Source: Warburgia ugandensis
Taxonomy: Eukaryota; Streptophyta; Magnoliopsida; Canellales; Canellaceae
Length of the DNA stretch: 64,000 bases
NCBI GenBank assembly: GCA_035236585.1
Contig: CP141128.1
Span: 28,983,618-29,047,617 of the forward strand
Reading direction: 5' to 3'
The position numbers were made by a program, and so were the translations under genes. The number at the start of each line of letters is the position of its first letter. Within the stretch, counting starts at the first letter, position 1. Below, piece by piece: positions 47,515 to 58,600 of this stretch. The notes below the pieces were generated by a model. The model searched no databases and was not told where the DNA came from. It saw nothing but the letters and a program-made list of their open reading frames with translations.

Positions 47515-47965
47515 TCCCCGTGCCCCAGTTCCCAGGACACCCGTGTATCCTGGTTGAACTGCGACCGCCTTAGGTGCCTGCGCGCCCAAAGGCCGTGCCA
47601 GGGACTGCGTTTTGCATGCGTATATGCATGCTCAAGTAACGCGCTATGACGTGCATCATCACATGGACGCACCTTGTAGCATGGCGCGTCTTAGCTCCCA
47701 GGGCACCCCATGCATCCTAGTCAAGCTAGGACCCATGCCCCATGTTGTGTACGTACCCGAAGGCCGTACCTGGGACAGTGTTTGCACGTGCACAAGCATG
47801 CCTAAGAGACGCGCTATGACCCGCATCATCGTATGGACGCACCTTGTAGTGTGGCATGTCTCAGCTCCCAGGGCACCCCGTGCACCCTGGTCGCGCCAGG
47901 ACCCGTGCCCCATGTCGCATGCGCACCTAAAGGTCGCACCTGGGACAATGTATGCACTGTCGTAC
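47515..47965. repeat. 170-bp GC-rich tandem repeat in E LTR (about 2.6 copies)
   Basis: GGCCGTRCC/GGTCGCACC starts at 47591, 47762 and 47932. GCGCTATGAC starts at 47641 and 47811. The period is 170 and composition is GC- and CpG-rich. It keeps long frames open on both strands (119 codons at 47612-47971 plus, 102 at 47659-47967 minus), which I treat as artefacts. Confidence 0.9.
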
Positions 47966-48435
47966 ACCTAGAACCCGTCCCAGGGACCCAGTCCCAGGTG
48001 CACATGGTGCTTGGCGTCCTTGGGATGCCTGGCTCGTGCAGGGTGGCTGAGCCGTTTTGGGACATTTTTCAGCCAGGAAATCCGGCTGGAAAACGTCTGA
48101 GAACACTAGATCCAGCCTGGATCTAGCCTGAAAGGGGGAGAACTAAGAGAAGGGAGGTAAGGATGTCTTACCTGGGTAGCCTGGGGAGTGCCCATTTCAC
48201 GTTGGACCTTCCTGCTTGCCGAAAAAACTCGCACAAGGTGGAAACCCCATTACCTAGATCGAAAAAGAGAAGAGAGGGGAAATGGGGAGATGGGAATGGC
48301 ATGGTCGGGCTGACTTTGGCTTGGCCGTTGCCTGAAAATGCAGAGGAGACAAGTTTCTGATCTTGCGCAAAACCCCAGTCTCAAACGGCCGAAAAAATGC
48401 TGGAAAACTAGGGTTTTTGGACAGGGAAAATGGGG

Positions 48436-48444
48436 CTTTTATAG
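48436..48444 (-). promoter_or_regulatory. TATA box, element E LTR
   Basis: Sense CTATAAAAG about 380 bases from the LTR's sense start, corresponding to the A LTR position. Confidence 0.5.
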
Positions 48445-49149
48445 CCCTGCTATGGCGGTGGCAGAATCCTCCAGAAAAATTGGGATTGAGGGTTTCTAGA
48501 GGGTTCTTCAGGTTGAAGACGATAGGGGGTGCCGTTATCAAAACGGCCCCCTGCATTTTTTGTCCTTTTTCGTTTTAAACGTTTTCTGTTTAAATTCCAG
48601 AAATACCCCTATCTTTAAACCACCGTAACTTCTTCATACGAACTCCGTTTTGGGTGATTTTTGAGGCGTTGGATTCCAGTTTTTGAGTAGAATCTAATGG
48701 TACTAAGTTTCCTCACAAATTCCTTTGTTTACTATTTTAAATAAAATCAAACATTCAACTCAGTTTATTTCCTATAAAATGTCCAATTTTTGTCAAAAAT
48801 AGCGTAAATTGCTTGGGCATTACACACAGTCTTTCCTAGGGCCTGGATTTGATCTAGGCCCAAGGAACAGATGACCCAGATTAGTCAGGTGGAACGCACT
48901 CGGTTCATCGGGCGCGTCCGCTGCGATGAGAGGCGGAAGCGCCCACATGGAGCGTCCATGGACACGCGCGGAACGTTGTCCGTCCAATCAGGAGATCGGA
49001 CAATCCATTTGGACCGTCCAATCATTCCCCTCTTGATTGAGGGCCCAAAACGTCTCTGATCTTTGTGAAAATTCTACCTTAGGGGTTTTGGACCCTTCTG
49101 GATTGATTGGTGTAGTCAGAATTTTCATCTAAGCACTCTATCATCTAGA

Positions 49150-49588
49150 ATTTTCATTCCACTCTATGGATCATAATGTTGGGCAGTTAAGGAACATCAT
49201 ACTCATAGGATGAGCGTCGCAGAAATGAGGATGTTGAGATGGATGAGTGATAAGATAAGAAAAGATAGAATTCGAAATGAAAATATTTGAGGAAATTTAG
49301 GGATAGCACCAATAGGTAATAAGATGAGGGAGACTAGACTTAGATGGTTTGGACATGTTCAAAGGAGACCAACAACGGCATCGGTTAGAAGAAGTGAGGC
49401 AATACAAGTAGAAATTTTTAAAAGGGCAAGGGGAAGGCCCAAAAGAACATGGATAGAAGTGGTGAGGAAAGATTTAAAAACTTTGGGACTAAATGAAGAC
49501 ATGGTATTTAATAGAGTGGAATGGAGGAATAAGATTCATGTGGCCAACCCCTAATTGGGATAAGGTCTTGATGATGATGATGATGATG
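49150..49588 (+). mobile_element. RTE-clade LINE, 5'-truncated 3' end
   Basis: This is 439 bp inserted in D's left LTR. It ends in a TTG(ATG)n run at 49567-49588, typical of RTE elements, which end in short repeats rather than poly(A). The flanking duplication ACTCTATCATCYAGA lies at 49135-49149 and 49589-49603, with one mismatch. The right LTR of D has a single copy of this site near 59182, so it marks the empty site. The encoded protein piece is the C-terminal end of the RTE ORF. Confidence 0.9.
49170..49554 (+). pseudogene. RTE LINE ORF, C-terminal fragment
   Basis: Reading plus: LYGS, stop, CWAVKEHHTHRMSVAEMRML, RWMSDKIRKDRIRNENI, TGA, GNLGIAPIGNKMRETRL, RWFGHVQRRPTTASVRRSE, RARGRPKRTWIEVVRKDLK, EWRNKIHVANP and a stop. 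This is the domain C-terminal to RT in plant RTE LINEs. Endonuclease and RT are absent by 5' truncation, and two in-frame stops show it is dead. Confidence 0.88.
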
Positions 49589-50081
49589 ACTCTATCATCC
49601 AGATCTAAGGGTTCTGGTGTTTACTTTATGTTTACCTTTTTATTACCAAAATAAATTACAGCAAACTAAAAATTACATAAAACAGTATTAAACATCTATG
49701 GAAAGTATTTCCACGTACCTGATTGGAGAAAAAACCTCAGTTATATGCCCAATTTAAAAAAACTATCTTGTTGATGAAGATATGGCCTAAGATCCACCTT
49801 TCTTGCAAATTTCCGTTTTTGAACTGTTGGATCTTGAAATTTCTTTGGGGGTTTTGTAGAATAGATATGTTGGGAAGTTTTGGATGGTGAAATTGATTAA
49901 ATTAGATCTGCAACAGAGTGCCTAATTGATTTTAGGTCTCTTGTTCCAATCTAAAAAGAAAAACAAATTGAAAAGAGAGATGTCTCTTGGAAATTTTGGT
50001 TTTTTGGGGAGGGATCTAAGTCTAATTTTTTAGGGAGAGTGATGAAAATTTCGTGGGGTTTTTATGAGGATTTTTTGGGTT

Positions 50082-50091
50082 GTATTTATAG
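50082..50091 (-). promoter_or_regulatory. TATA box, element D left LTR
   Basis: Sense CTATAAATAC, same place as in the B LTRs. Confidence 0.5.
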
Positions 50092-50390
50092 GCATTTTGG
50101 GTCTTTTTCATGACTATAATATTTTATTTTTTATTATTAAATGGCATGAAAGTCTTCCATGCTCCATTTTTTCTTCCCCATGCTCCATTTTTCTTCCCCA
50201 AGACCGGCTGATATTTTTTGACCCATGACTTCACGTGGGCTGCTGATAAGATTGGTTTTTGGGTCCCTTGTGGGCCCCACATGGTGTAAAAAGATTGTTT
50301 TGCCATTTATGTATAAAATTTTGGGTTTTATTCCCATGATCTCGGATTTGAGTGTACTTAGTGGCGTTGGATTCGTATTTCTCAACGTTC

Positions 50391-50996
50391 TAAATTTTGA
50401 TGTCTCATATTTTGATTTTTAGGTAAAATTAGTATTTTACCCCTTCTGTCCAAGAAATGAAGAAACTTAAGGATTTCTTATCCGAATTCGGAATTTGTCG
50501 TGCTTACAGTCATTTTGAAGGGTTTGCTAAGTTTCATTTCAATTTTACATGTCTTATAATTTGATTATACTTTTATAAAAAGTATATTCTAAATAACCCT
50601 AATATTTCAGCCTGAAATATTCGAAACTCAAACTTTATTGATTTTCTCAATCAATTACAAAAATTGGGGTTATTACAATCTTCCCCCTTACAATAAATTT
50701 TGATGTCTCATATTTTGATTTTTGGGTAAAATTAGTATTTTACCCCTTCTGTCCAAGAAATGAAGAAACTTAAGGATTTCTTATCCGAATTCGGAATTTG
50801 TCGTGCTTACAGTCATTTTGAAGGGTTTGCTAAGTTTCATTTCAATTTTACATGTCTTATAATTTGATTATACTTTTATAAAAAGTATATTCTAAATAAC
50901 CCTAATATTTCAGCCTGAAATATTCGAAACTCAAACTTTATTGATTTTCTCAATCAATTACAAAAATTGGGGTTATTACAATCTTCCCCCTTACAA
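50391..50996. repeat. 303-bp tandem duplication across the D LTR / polypurine-tract boundary
   Basis: Copy 1 is 50391-50693 and copy 2 is 50694-50996. I see one difference, within TTTTTAGGTAAAA against TTTTTGGGTAAAA. Each copy holds the last 286-287 bases of the LTR (ending TTATTACA at 50677 and 50980), then ATCTTCCCCCTTA, the complement of the polypurine tract. Copy 2 leads into the normal interior. Confidence 0.95.
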
Positions 50997-51015
50997 TAAT
51001 TTCGTCCTCGAAATT
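50981..51015 (-). other. Element D polypurine tract (interior copy) and inverted repeat
   Basis: Sense TAAGGGGGAAGAT at 50981-50993. The near-perfect inverted repeat AATTTCGTCCTCGAAATT is at 50998-51015. A second tract copy lies at 50678-50690 through the tandem duplication. Confidence 0.87.
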
Positions 51016-51028
51016 TGTAATACACTAC

Positions 51029-52387
51029 TTACTCAAACAAACTAGGGTGCGTCTTCCTCATTTCTACTTCCGTTTCCCACATGGCTTCCTCAACAAAGTG
51101 ATGTTGCCACAGGACTTTGACTAACGGAATGCTTTTGGTTCTTAACTTCTGTTCCTTGCGGTCCAAAATTCGTATTGCCTTCTCTTCGAAGGTTAGGTCA
51201 GGCTTTAGCTCTTCTGGCACCCTTTGAAGTATATGAGTGTCGTCTTGGAGGTATTTCCTCAGCATAGACACATGAAAGGCACTATGTATTTCTGAGAGTT
51301 GGAGTGGTAAGGCTAATTTGTAGGCCACTGGACCAACTCTTTCTAAGATTTCAAATGGACCAATGAATCTAGGACTAAGTTTTCCTTTGCTTCCAAACCT
51401 CATTACTCCTTTGACAGGTGATACCTTTAGAAATACGTGCTCCCCCACATCAAATTCCTGGTTTCTACGTCTTTTATCTGCGTAACTCTTTTGTCGACTG
51501 TGTGCTGTTAACAACCTCTTCTGTATCAATCTAACCTTGTCTACACATTGTTCCACTAGTTCTGACTTGATCAGCTTTCTTTCTCCAACTTCACTCCAAC
51601 AGGTTGGTGATCGACATGGTCATCCATACAATGCTTCATATGGTGCCATACCAATACTCGCCTGAAAACTATTTTTATATGTAAATTCTACTAAAGGAAG
51701 ATGTTTATCCCAACTCCCTTTCCAATCTAATGGACATGCTCTCAACATATCTTCTAAGGTTTGAATAGTCCTTTCTGATTGACCATCTGTTTGAGTGTGA
51801 AATGCCATACTGAGTTTAAGTGAGGTTCCCAAGGCTTATTGTACACTCTTCCAACATCTCGAACTAAATCTTCCATCCCTATTCGAGATAATGGATAGTG
51901 GAATCCCATGAAGTCTTACTATTTCTTTGATGTATAACTTAGCTAGACTGTCAACTGATTGGTTTTGTCTAATTGGAAGGAAATGTACTGACTTTGTTAG
52001 CCTATCCACAACCACCCAAATCATGTCATGGCTTGCCCGAGTCCTTGGCAATCCCACTACAAAATCCATAGTGATATTGTCCCATTTCCATTCTGGAAGT
52101 TCCAATGTTTGTAACATTCCAGCTAGTCTTTGGTGTTCAGCCTTTACTTGTTGACAATTTAGACATTTAGCCACAAATTCTCCTATTTCTCTCTTCATGC
52201 CTTCCCACCAAAAGTTTCTTTTTAAATCTTGATACATCTTTGTACCTCCAAGGTATATAGAAAACTTTGATTGATGGGCTTCTTGTATCAATTCCTTTCT
52301 CAGACATTTATTTGAAGGAACCACCAATCTCTCCTGAAAACGTATGCCCCCATCTATACCCTTAACAAATCCTATCTTTTCACACAA
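51029..52387 (-). pseudogene. pol: Element D integrase with chromodomain-like tail
   Basis: Zinc module: [13 protein letters not shown], where the second His is Tyr, then CLNCQQ. First catalytic Asp in [10 protein letters not shown]. The second position reads ISNRDGRF, so the catalytic Asp is Asn (AAT at 51881-51883). Glu is kept in TQTDGQSERTIQ. In-frame stops are a TAA at 51836-51838 (former Gln) and a TGA at 51620-51622 (former Arg). The tail frame 51556-51029 is clean: HSRQKSYADKRRRNQEFDVG, VMRFGSKGKLSPRFIGPFE, FHVSMLRKYLQD, then IPLVKVLWQHHFVEEAMWE and a stop after SLFE. The last block is the chromodomain-like module. Confidence 0.93.
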
Positions 52388-53278
52388 TTCCTGAGTTGCT
52401 GTATCTTCTTCTTGGGCTTTAAGGACTCTTTCTACAAAAGATGATTTAATTGTGATGTTTGTGAGTAGAGCTCTTGGTTGTCTACTTAATGCATCAGCTA
52501 CTACATTTGCCTTTCAAGGATGGTATTGGATGGCAAAATCATAGTCTTTGATATACTCTATCCATCTTCTTTGTCTCATATTCAAATCAGCCTAAGTGAA
52601 GATGTATTTTAGACTCTTATGATCTGTAAGTACATTGAATTTTTCTCCATACAAATAATGTCTCCAAATTTTCAATGCAAAAACTACAATTGCCAATTCT
52701 AGGTCATGTACTGGGTAATTTATTTCATGTTTCTTCAATTGTCTAGATGCATAAGCAATGACCTTCCCATTTTGTATCAACACACCTCCTAACCCTTTGC
52801 TTGAAGCATCACAGTATATTTCATATCCCCCACTCCCAGCTGGCAAAGTCAATACTAGTGTTGTAGTTAACCTCTTCTTTAGCTCTTGAAAACTATTTTC
52901 ACATTCTTCTGACCAAGTGAATTGTACCCCCTTCCTTGTTAAGGAAGTCATAGGAAGAGCTAGACGAGAGAACCCTTGAATGAATCTACGGTAGTATCCT
53001 ACTAGTCTAAGAAAACTACGTATTTCTGTTACTATTTTAGCTTTCTCCCAATTCATTACTACTTCAATCTTGGTGGGGTCCACTTCTACTCCATTCTTGG
53101 AAATTACATGACCTAAAAAATTGACCTTCTCTAACCAGAATTCACACTTACTAAATTTACCAAAGAGTTTATGTGTTCTAAGGGTATTTAGTACAATTCG
53201 TAAGTGCTCTTGATGTTCTTTGATACTGGTAGAGTAAATTAGTATATTATTGATAAATACAATCACAAATTTATCCAA
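52388..53278 (-). pseudogene. pol: Element D RT C-terminus (Asp-to-Asn active site) and RNase H
   Basis: The frame opens at the LDKF codons (53278). The catalytic box reads FINN instead of F(V/I)DD, with AAT AAT at 53246-53251. Then [34 protein letters not shown] and GYYRRFIQGFS follow. RNase [42 protein letters not shown], then a TAG at 52592-52594 where B has Gln. After it come the connection [25 protein letters not shown], a TGA near 52526 and [11 protein letters not shown]. The frame is the same as that of the integrase. Confidence 0.93.
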
Positions 53279-54402
53279 AATTCTTTGAAGATTCTATTCA
53301 TCAAATCCATGAACACTGCTGGTGCATTGGTCAGTCCAAAAGACATGACTAGAAACTCGTAATGCCCATATCGAGTTCTGAATGCTGACTTGGGTATGTC
53401 TTCATCCTTAATACGCAATTGATGATATCTTGATCTAAGGTCAATTTTAGAAAAGACCTTAGCAAATTGGAGTTGATCAAAGAGATCATCAATGCGAGGT
53501 AAGGGATACCTATTTTTCACTGCGACACTGTTCAACATTCTATAATCAATGCATAATCTCATTGACCCATCCTTCTTCTTTACAAATATGACTGGTGCTC
53601 CCCATGGTGAACTACTTGGTCTAACAAACCCTTTTTCTAACAATTCTTGCAATTGTCCTTTTAACTCTTTCAACTCTGCTGGGGCCATCCTATAAGGTGC
53701 TTCAGAAATTGGAGTTGTACCAGGAATTACTTCAATGGTAAACTCAATTTCTCGGTGTGGGGGTAACCCTGGTAGTTCTTCAGGAAAAACATCTTGGAAA
53801 TCCCTGACCACTTCAATTTCTGTTATCCTGGGCTGTTCAACATCTAAGGAAACCACTGTTGTTGAAAATGCCTGACACCCCTTGGACATATGTTTGACTG
53901 CCTTCATAGTTGAGATGATGGATTTTTCTAAGTGATTGTCTTTCCCATACAGTATTAATACTTTCTCCCTTGGTATACTAAATGTGAGTTTCTTCTTGTG
54001 ACAGTCCATAACTACCCAGTATTTTGCTAACTAGTCCATACCCAGTATGATGTCAAAATCCTCTACATTCAATAAAATGAGGTCTATGTCCATTCTTTTG
54101 CCCAATACTTCTAGAGGTACATTATGGAAGTATTCTTGTAGTTTAACTATTTTTCCAGCTAGAGTTGTTACATCTAGATCAAATCCCAAGTTTTTCACTG
54201 ATAGTTGTATACTAGATGCAAATTCACAAGATATAAAGGAATGCGTAGATCCAGAATCAAAAAGTACTTTGGCATAGTTGTCTGCTACAAGTAGTGTACC
54301 TTCAATTACCGCATTGGATGGTCCATCTTGGCTGTCAGTGATGGCGATGACCCTTTGTGGGTGTCGAGGAGCAATTTCTAGTTTTGCTTCCCTGACTGCC
54401 AA
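53263..54402 (-). pseudogene. pol: Element D protease and reverse transcriptase, N-terminal frame
   Basis: The protease site VLFDSGSTHSFIS is intact (Asp-Ser-Gly at 54250-54258). A TAG at 54031-54033 replaces Trp in GMDWLAKY. The same frame continues to 53263 with [104 protein letters not shown] and [12 protein letters not shown] one-base shift in the T/A run at about 53275 ends it. Apart from that stop, the conserved residues visible in this frame are in place. Confidence 0.93.
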
Positions 54403-55493
54403 TGGTTTGGTACAGTGGGCGGCGATATGTCCATGCTCCTCACAATTATGGCACTTGATTGGAAATCGTTGTGGTTGTTGTTGTATAGGTCGTGGACAGA
54501 TATTGCCTTGGTGAAATTTCTACATCTTGGACATTGCTGTCTATTTGGCCTTGGTGCATTGTTCCTTTGATTTCTTTGAGGCTTAAAATTGTTCAAAGGT
54601 CTTTTATTCTTCTGGAAAGGCCTTGGGTTATGGTTTCCTCCTCCACTGAACTTGGTAATTTAACCCTTTATGTACTCATCTTCAAACTTGGAGGCCATTT
54701 CCACACAGTCTGCCAAGGTAGTGGGTTTAGTACCCAGCACCTTTATTTTCAGCCCTGGGTGTAGCCCTTCAATAAATCGATCCACGGTGTGTGTTTCTAT
54801 GTCACACACATGAGTCGCGAATCTCCCTAGTTGTGTGAACTTGTTATCATAGTCCACCACTGACATATCCCCTTGCTTTAGGTTCAAAAACTCTATCAAC
54901 TTCCTTTGTTGTACATGAGAAGGAAAATATTTATGGTTGAATACTCCCTTAAATACTTCCCATGTAGTATCTTCAGAATTCGAGAAGAAGGTGTTGTTAG
55001 CTGATCTCCACCAAAATGCAGCTTCTTGTTTGAATAAATATGTGGCAAATTTCACCTTCAACTCTAAAGGAGTTCGTAGTGCACTAAAAGTCTTTTCAAC
55101 TTCATATATCCATTCTTCAGCCTTTTCAGCTTCCCCCTTGCCATCATACATTGTAGTCCTGTTTTGAAATCTTTCCAACATTTTGTCAACTTTTTCTGGT
55201 GCCAATGGGGATTTTCCAACTTCTTCACTTGGTACAAGGGAAGATTGCCCTTGTCCTAGTGTGGGGGTAGCTAGTGGTGGTGTTGGTGTAGTATGTCTCA
55301 CCTCAGGCTGAGCCTGAGCCTACGTACTTGGTATTTTTAGAGGAGGTGATGAACCTTGGGGTTGTTGTAGGTGAGGAAGGAGGTTCCTTAACATCCTTGT
55401 CATCATCTCTTCCATATTACTCATGGTTACTCTCTCCATATTGTCTTCTGGAGTATTTTGAGCTATCTGCCTTGTGACTCTCTTTGGTGGCAT
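54403..55493 (-). pseudogene. gag: Element D gag
   Basis: The ATG at 55491-55493 gives MPPKRVTRQIAQNTPEDNME. A TAG at 55320-55322 stands where B has Gln. The frame then resumes through TPTLGQGQSSLVPSEEVGKS and EKVDKMLERFQNRTTMYDG. The capsid core is LKVKFATYLFKQEAAFWW, YFPSHVQQRKLIEFLNL and RFIEGLHPGLKIKVLGTKP, ending in a TAA at 54660. A frame change then gives the basic tail (RPLNNFKPQRNQRNN, CPRCRNF). The CCHC knuckle CHNCEEHGHIAAHC at 54412-54453 has correct spacing. There are one or two stops and two shifts. This gag is better preserved than in A. Confidence 0.92.
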
Positions 55494-55604
55494 CTGCTCA
55501 TAAACCAAAATTCTATCAGTCCTTTAGACAACTACTTCTATCTTAATCTAGACTTCGATTATAATCTCTCCTTTGGACATATTTGTACTATACTGTGACT
55601 GGAT

Positions 55605-55621
55605 GAATCGCTCTGATACCA
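55605..55621 (-). other. Element D primer binding site (initiator tRNA-Met)
   Basis: Sense TGGTATCAGAGCGATTC, two bases in from the 5' LTR. The first 12 bases match the plant initiator tRNA-Met complement. Confidence 0.87.
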
Positions 55622-58600
55622 ACTGTGGCGACTCGGGTTTTTGAAACATGATTTGTAAAGTATTTTGAAAGGTAGGGCCCTTAAGAGTGTAAAATTTTTT
55701 CGCAAAACAAAGAAGGGAAAATTCTTTTCTTTAGAACTTGTTTTGAAAACCCAAGTCACCACTTCATACATAACATAAGTATAATTTGTGTACAAAATAA
55801 AATTCCATTGAAGGAATATACTTTTATTAAATCTCCAGGATCCATCTAGTGGTTCACAGTATAGCCAAATCTAGTACAATACTTGTCCAAATTACATAAT
55901 CCAAAACTCAAGCTCACCATACAATAAAACTCTCAACAAAGAAAAATACATGTCTTCAAGGGTATACCTTGAAGATTATTTTCTTCAAGTCTTCTATAGT
56001 CTTCAGCTTCTAACTCTCCTTTCCTGTATCTGAGATATTGCAACAATTACAATATCTCAGCAAGCAATGCTTGGTAGGGGATTCAAGAAACATAACATTG
56101 ACAATGTAATTCCAATACTTCATAATCCCATTATCCTTAAACATACTCTTTACTTTGTAAGTTATGTTTATCTATATACATACATACCCTTCATGGGTAA
56201 ACCAATTAAATTTGTGAAAGTAGTCAAATATCATTCCCAACTAAGCTGATCAATTCTCTTCATTTTGAGAATTGAGTATTACAGCTAATCTTATATTGGG
56301 AATTTCCCTTCTTGGGAAATATTGGTAATATACAATTACCTAGCATTTCATTATGGTATAACATAAGGCATTTCACTATGCCTATTCTCATATGCATCAT
56401 AGTGCAAAATAATGAAAAAGGTTGCTATGCTGCAGTCTAATCCGTACTAACGCCCTTTGATAACCTCCCTGTTCACCACTGATACCACAGTGGAAAATAA
56501 TATGTCACTACCCGTATGGGGGGGCAGGACTTTCACAGTGGTGGCCTTCTCGTAATTGCCACCACCCGACTTTTAGCCTCTCTTAGGGCAAGGTATCATC
56601 ACATCATCAAATATCAAGGAGCGGGTGGCCAAACCCTCATAACTCTAGCAATAGCATTCCCCTAGGCTTATGCCTATTAAAACAAACTCACAAGCCTCCA
56701 AGCTTGTATGTAAAATAGATTTCATATATATCAAACCATATGTCTATTTACTTAGGGCTGAAATATTTCCTAGTTCCCTATTCACTTAGAGTTTAGTCCT
56801 TAACCATCTCATATGTGTTTCGTTGGATCATAAGGTTTTCAAGAGATTTAATACAAGTATTAACATTACTCTTGTCAACATAAGATCATGAGTACAATCA
56901 TGTATATCTCATGTAAATGCATTCATCAAATCCTCCTACCTTTAAGGATTGATCTCTTTTCCCCAATCTTCCATGATCCTGACGGATGTATGTAATCTAT
57001 ACATCCATACATATTGTCAATATATAAATTATGAACAATCCTATTGATCACTAAATCTTATATTTAGAATGATCTTTAGATCATTCATATCTAAGTATTT
57101 TTCTATCGCTAAGTCTTTGTATGTCCATCTCCTTGATCTTGATCTTTCATAGATCCATTGATTGACAATCTACACATGTTGATAAAGATCAAGGTCCTAG
57201 ATCTTCTATCATCTAGTTCTTCTTTGATCGAAGTTCAATTATTGGATCATCCCTATGGAGTATGATCTTGGTTTACTTCATTGAATCATCTTTGATCAAG
57301 GGTTTGGATTATCTAATCTAATGAACTATAACAAGTATACTAATAAACATGCATTCTAAGTACAATATACTGTTCTTATTCTTATTGTTCTTGATCATCC
57401 AAGATCTAATGGATCTTGTTTGATCATCCTTATCTTACTTACTGTTTTTATTAGAGTTAGGTAATTTACTAACCTTTTATGTTCTTATTATTATTATTCA
57501 ACCAGTTAATGTGCTAGTTGAAGGTAGCTTATTCAAGCCTAAATCTAGACTGCTCCTCTTATTTCCAATTTGATAAGGCTTACTAGTTGAATGGGTGAAC
57601 ACAAAGTGGTTACTTCAATCCTCATGTAAGGAGTCGTTTAGACCTCACAAACGTCAACGGAAGCTAGGGGAAGAGCGAGGATCTATTAGATAACCCCCTT
57701 AACCACTATGTTCATCATTCACTAGAATGACCATAGCTCAACCTTTCATGAGGTTCCTATAAGCATGTTTACCCTAAGTACTCTTTCTAATGGATTTTAA
57801 TTAAGTCCATGAATATTTATAATGTCATTCATGAGGTTTATTATTCTTTTCCTAATTTGGGCCAAGGATTTGATAATCCTTATATTGTCCTACTAACTAT
57901 AGCCCTTACTAATTATGTTCAAAGTACTCCATTCTTATTTGTGGCATGAAACTCTACTTTCTCATTAGAATACATTTTTTATGTTTTATGCTCTTTATCT
58001 CATAACAAGTAAATCTACTAATAACATTTAACCATAAATGAATTATAAATTCAAAGCATAAAACTACCTAATTTAACATTTAATGATAATGAGGCAAGGT
58101 ACTTAAAATAATTAAATCTAGCACCTTATGATAACAATGAAATCACATATCATGCTAAAGTCTAAATGTTATACTAGCTTGCTTAATAACATAATCATAT
58201 TTAAAATGCTATTATATAAAATGAAACTAATTACATTAATATTTTTAGAAACCTTTACTTATGATCCAACCATTTGATCTTAGATCTTTTCCTTTGATTA
58301 TGGATTTTAATTATATTTAGGGAATTTTTTTTATTAAGGTCAAAAGATCATATTGATCTATTTTTGTCATAATCCATTCATGATTTCCTTAGATTTCAAC
58401 ATATAAACATTTATTCTTTCTATCCCAAGGATCTGATCACACTTGATCTCATTGATCAAATGGGTCCCTTTGTATTTTTAGTGTTTTTCTACCATAATGG
58501 GTAGATCCCTTAATATATCTCATATACATCCAATTAAACCATAGATCTCACTTTATGTCAATATTATATCATTATTAAAACATATTTTTAAGATCTGATC

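Larger units (their letters stand above)
44746..48824 (-). mobile_element. Element E: internally deleted gypsy-type LTR element nested in D's left LTR
   Basis: It has a full right LTR (45976-48824, 2849 bp), a tRNA-Met primer site at 45956-45973, about 1 kb of interior, and only the terminal 194 bp of the left LTR (44746-44939). The exact duplication CACAG lies at 44741-44745 and 48825-48829. The LTR is related to that of element A (shared blocks around 46600-46920 and 10880-11160). No gag or pol motif is seen in 44940-45955. Because the outer ends and target duplication are intact, the deletion removed an inner segment running from the left LTR into the interior. Confidence 0.93.
45976..48824 (-). 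repeat. Element E 5' LTR (right)
   Basis: Sense start is TGTAATGCCC at 48824 and sense end ...GTCGTCACA at 45976. TATA box at 48436-48444, CpG-rich block 47520-48060 with 170-bp tandem repeats, hairpin 46368-46384. The block 46600-46930 matches A's LTR. Confidence 0.93.
41739..50677 (-). repeat. Element D 3' LTR (left), interrupted
   Basis: It pairs with 55624-60296. It holds E (44746-48824 plus a 5-bp duplication) and the RTE piece with its duplicated site (49150-49603). Without these it would be about 4.4 kb. Relative to the right LTR it lacks about 70 bp at 42900 and about 95 bp at 44590. It has one copy of a 79-bp unit that is doubled in the right LTR. TATA box at 50082-50091, hairpin at 42147-42173. 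Confidence 0.93.

Noticed and set aside
47612..47971. 119-codon plus frame and the opposing 102-codon frame
   Set aside because: Both lie in the 170-bp GC-rich tandem repeat. The period is not a multiple of 3, and stops are scarce because of base composition.
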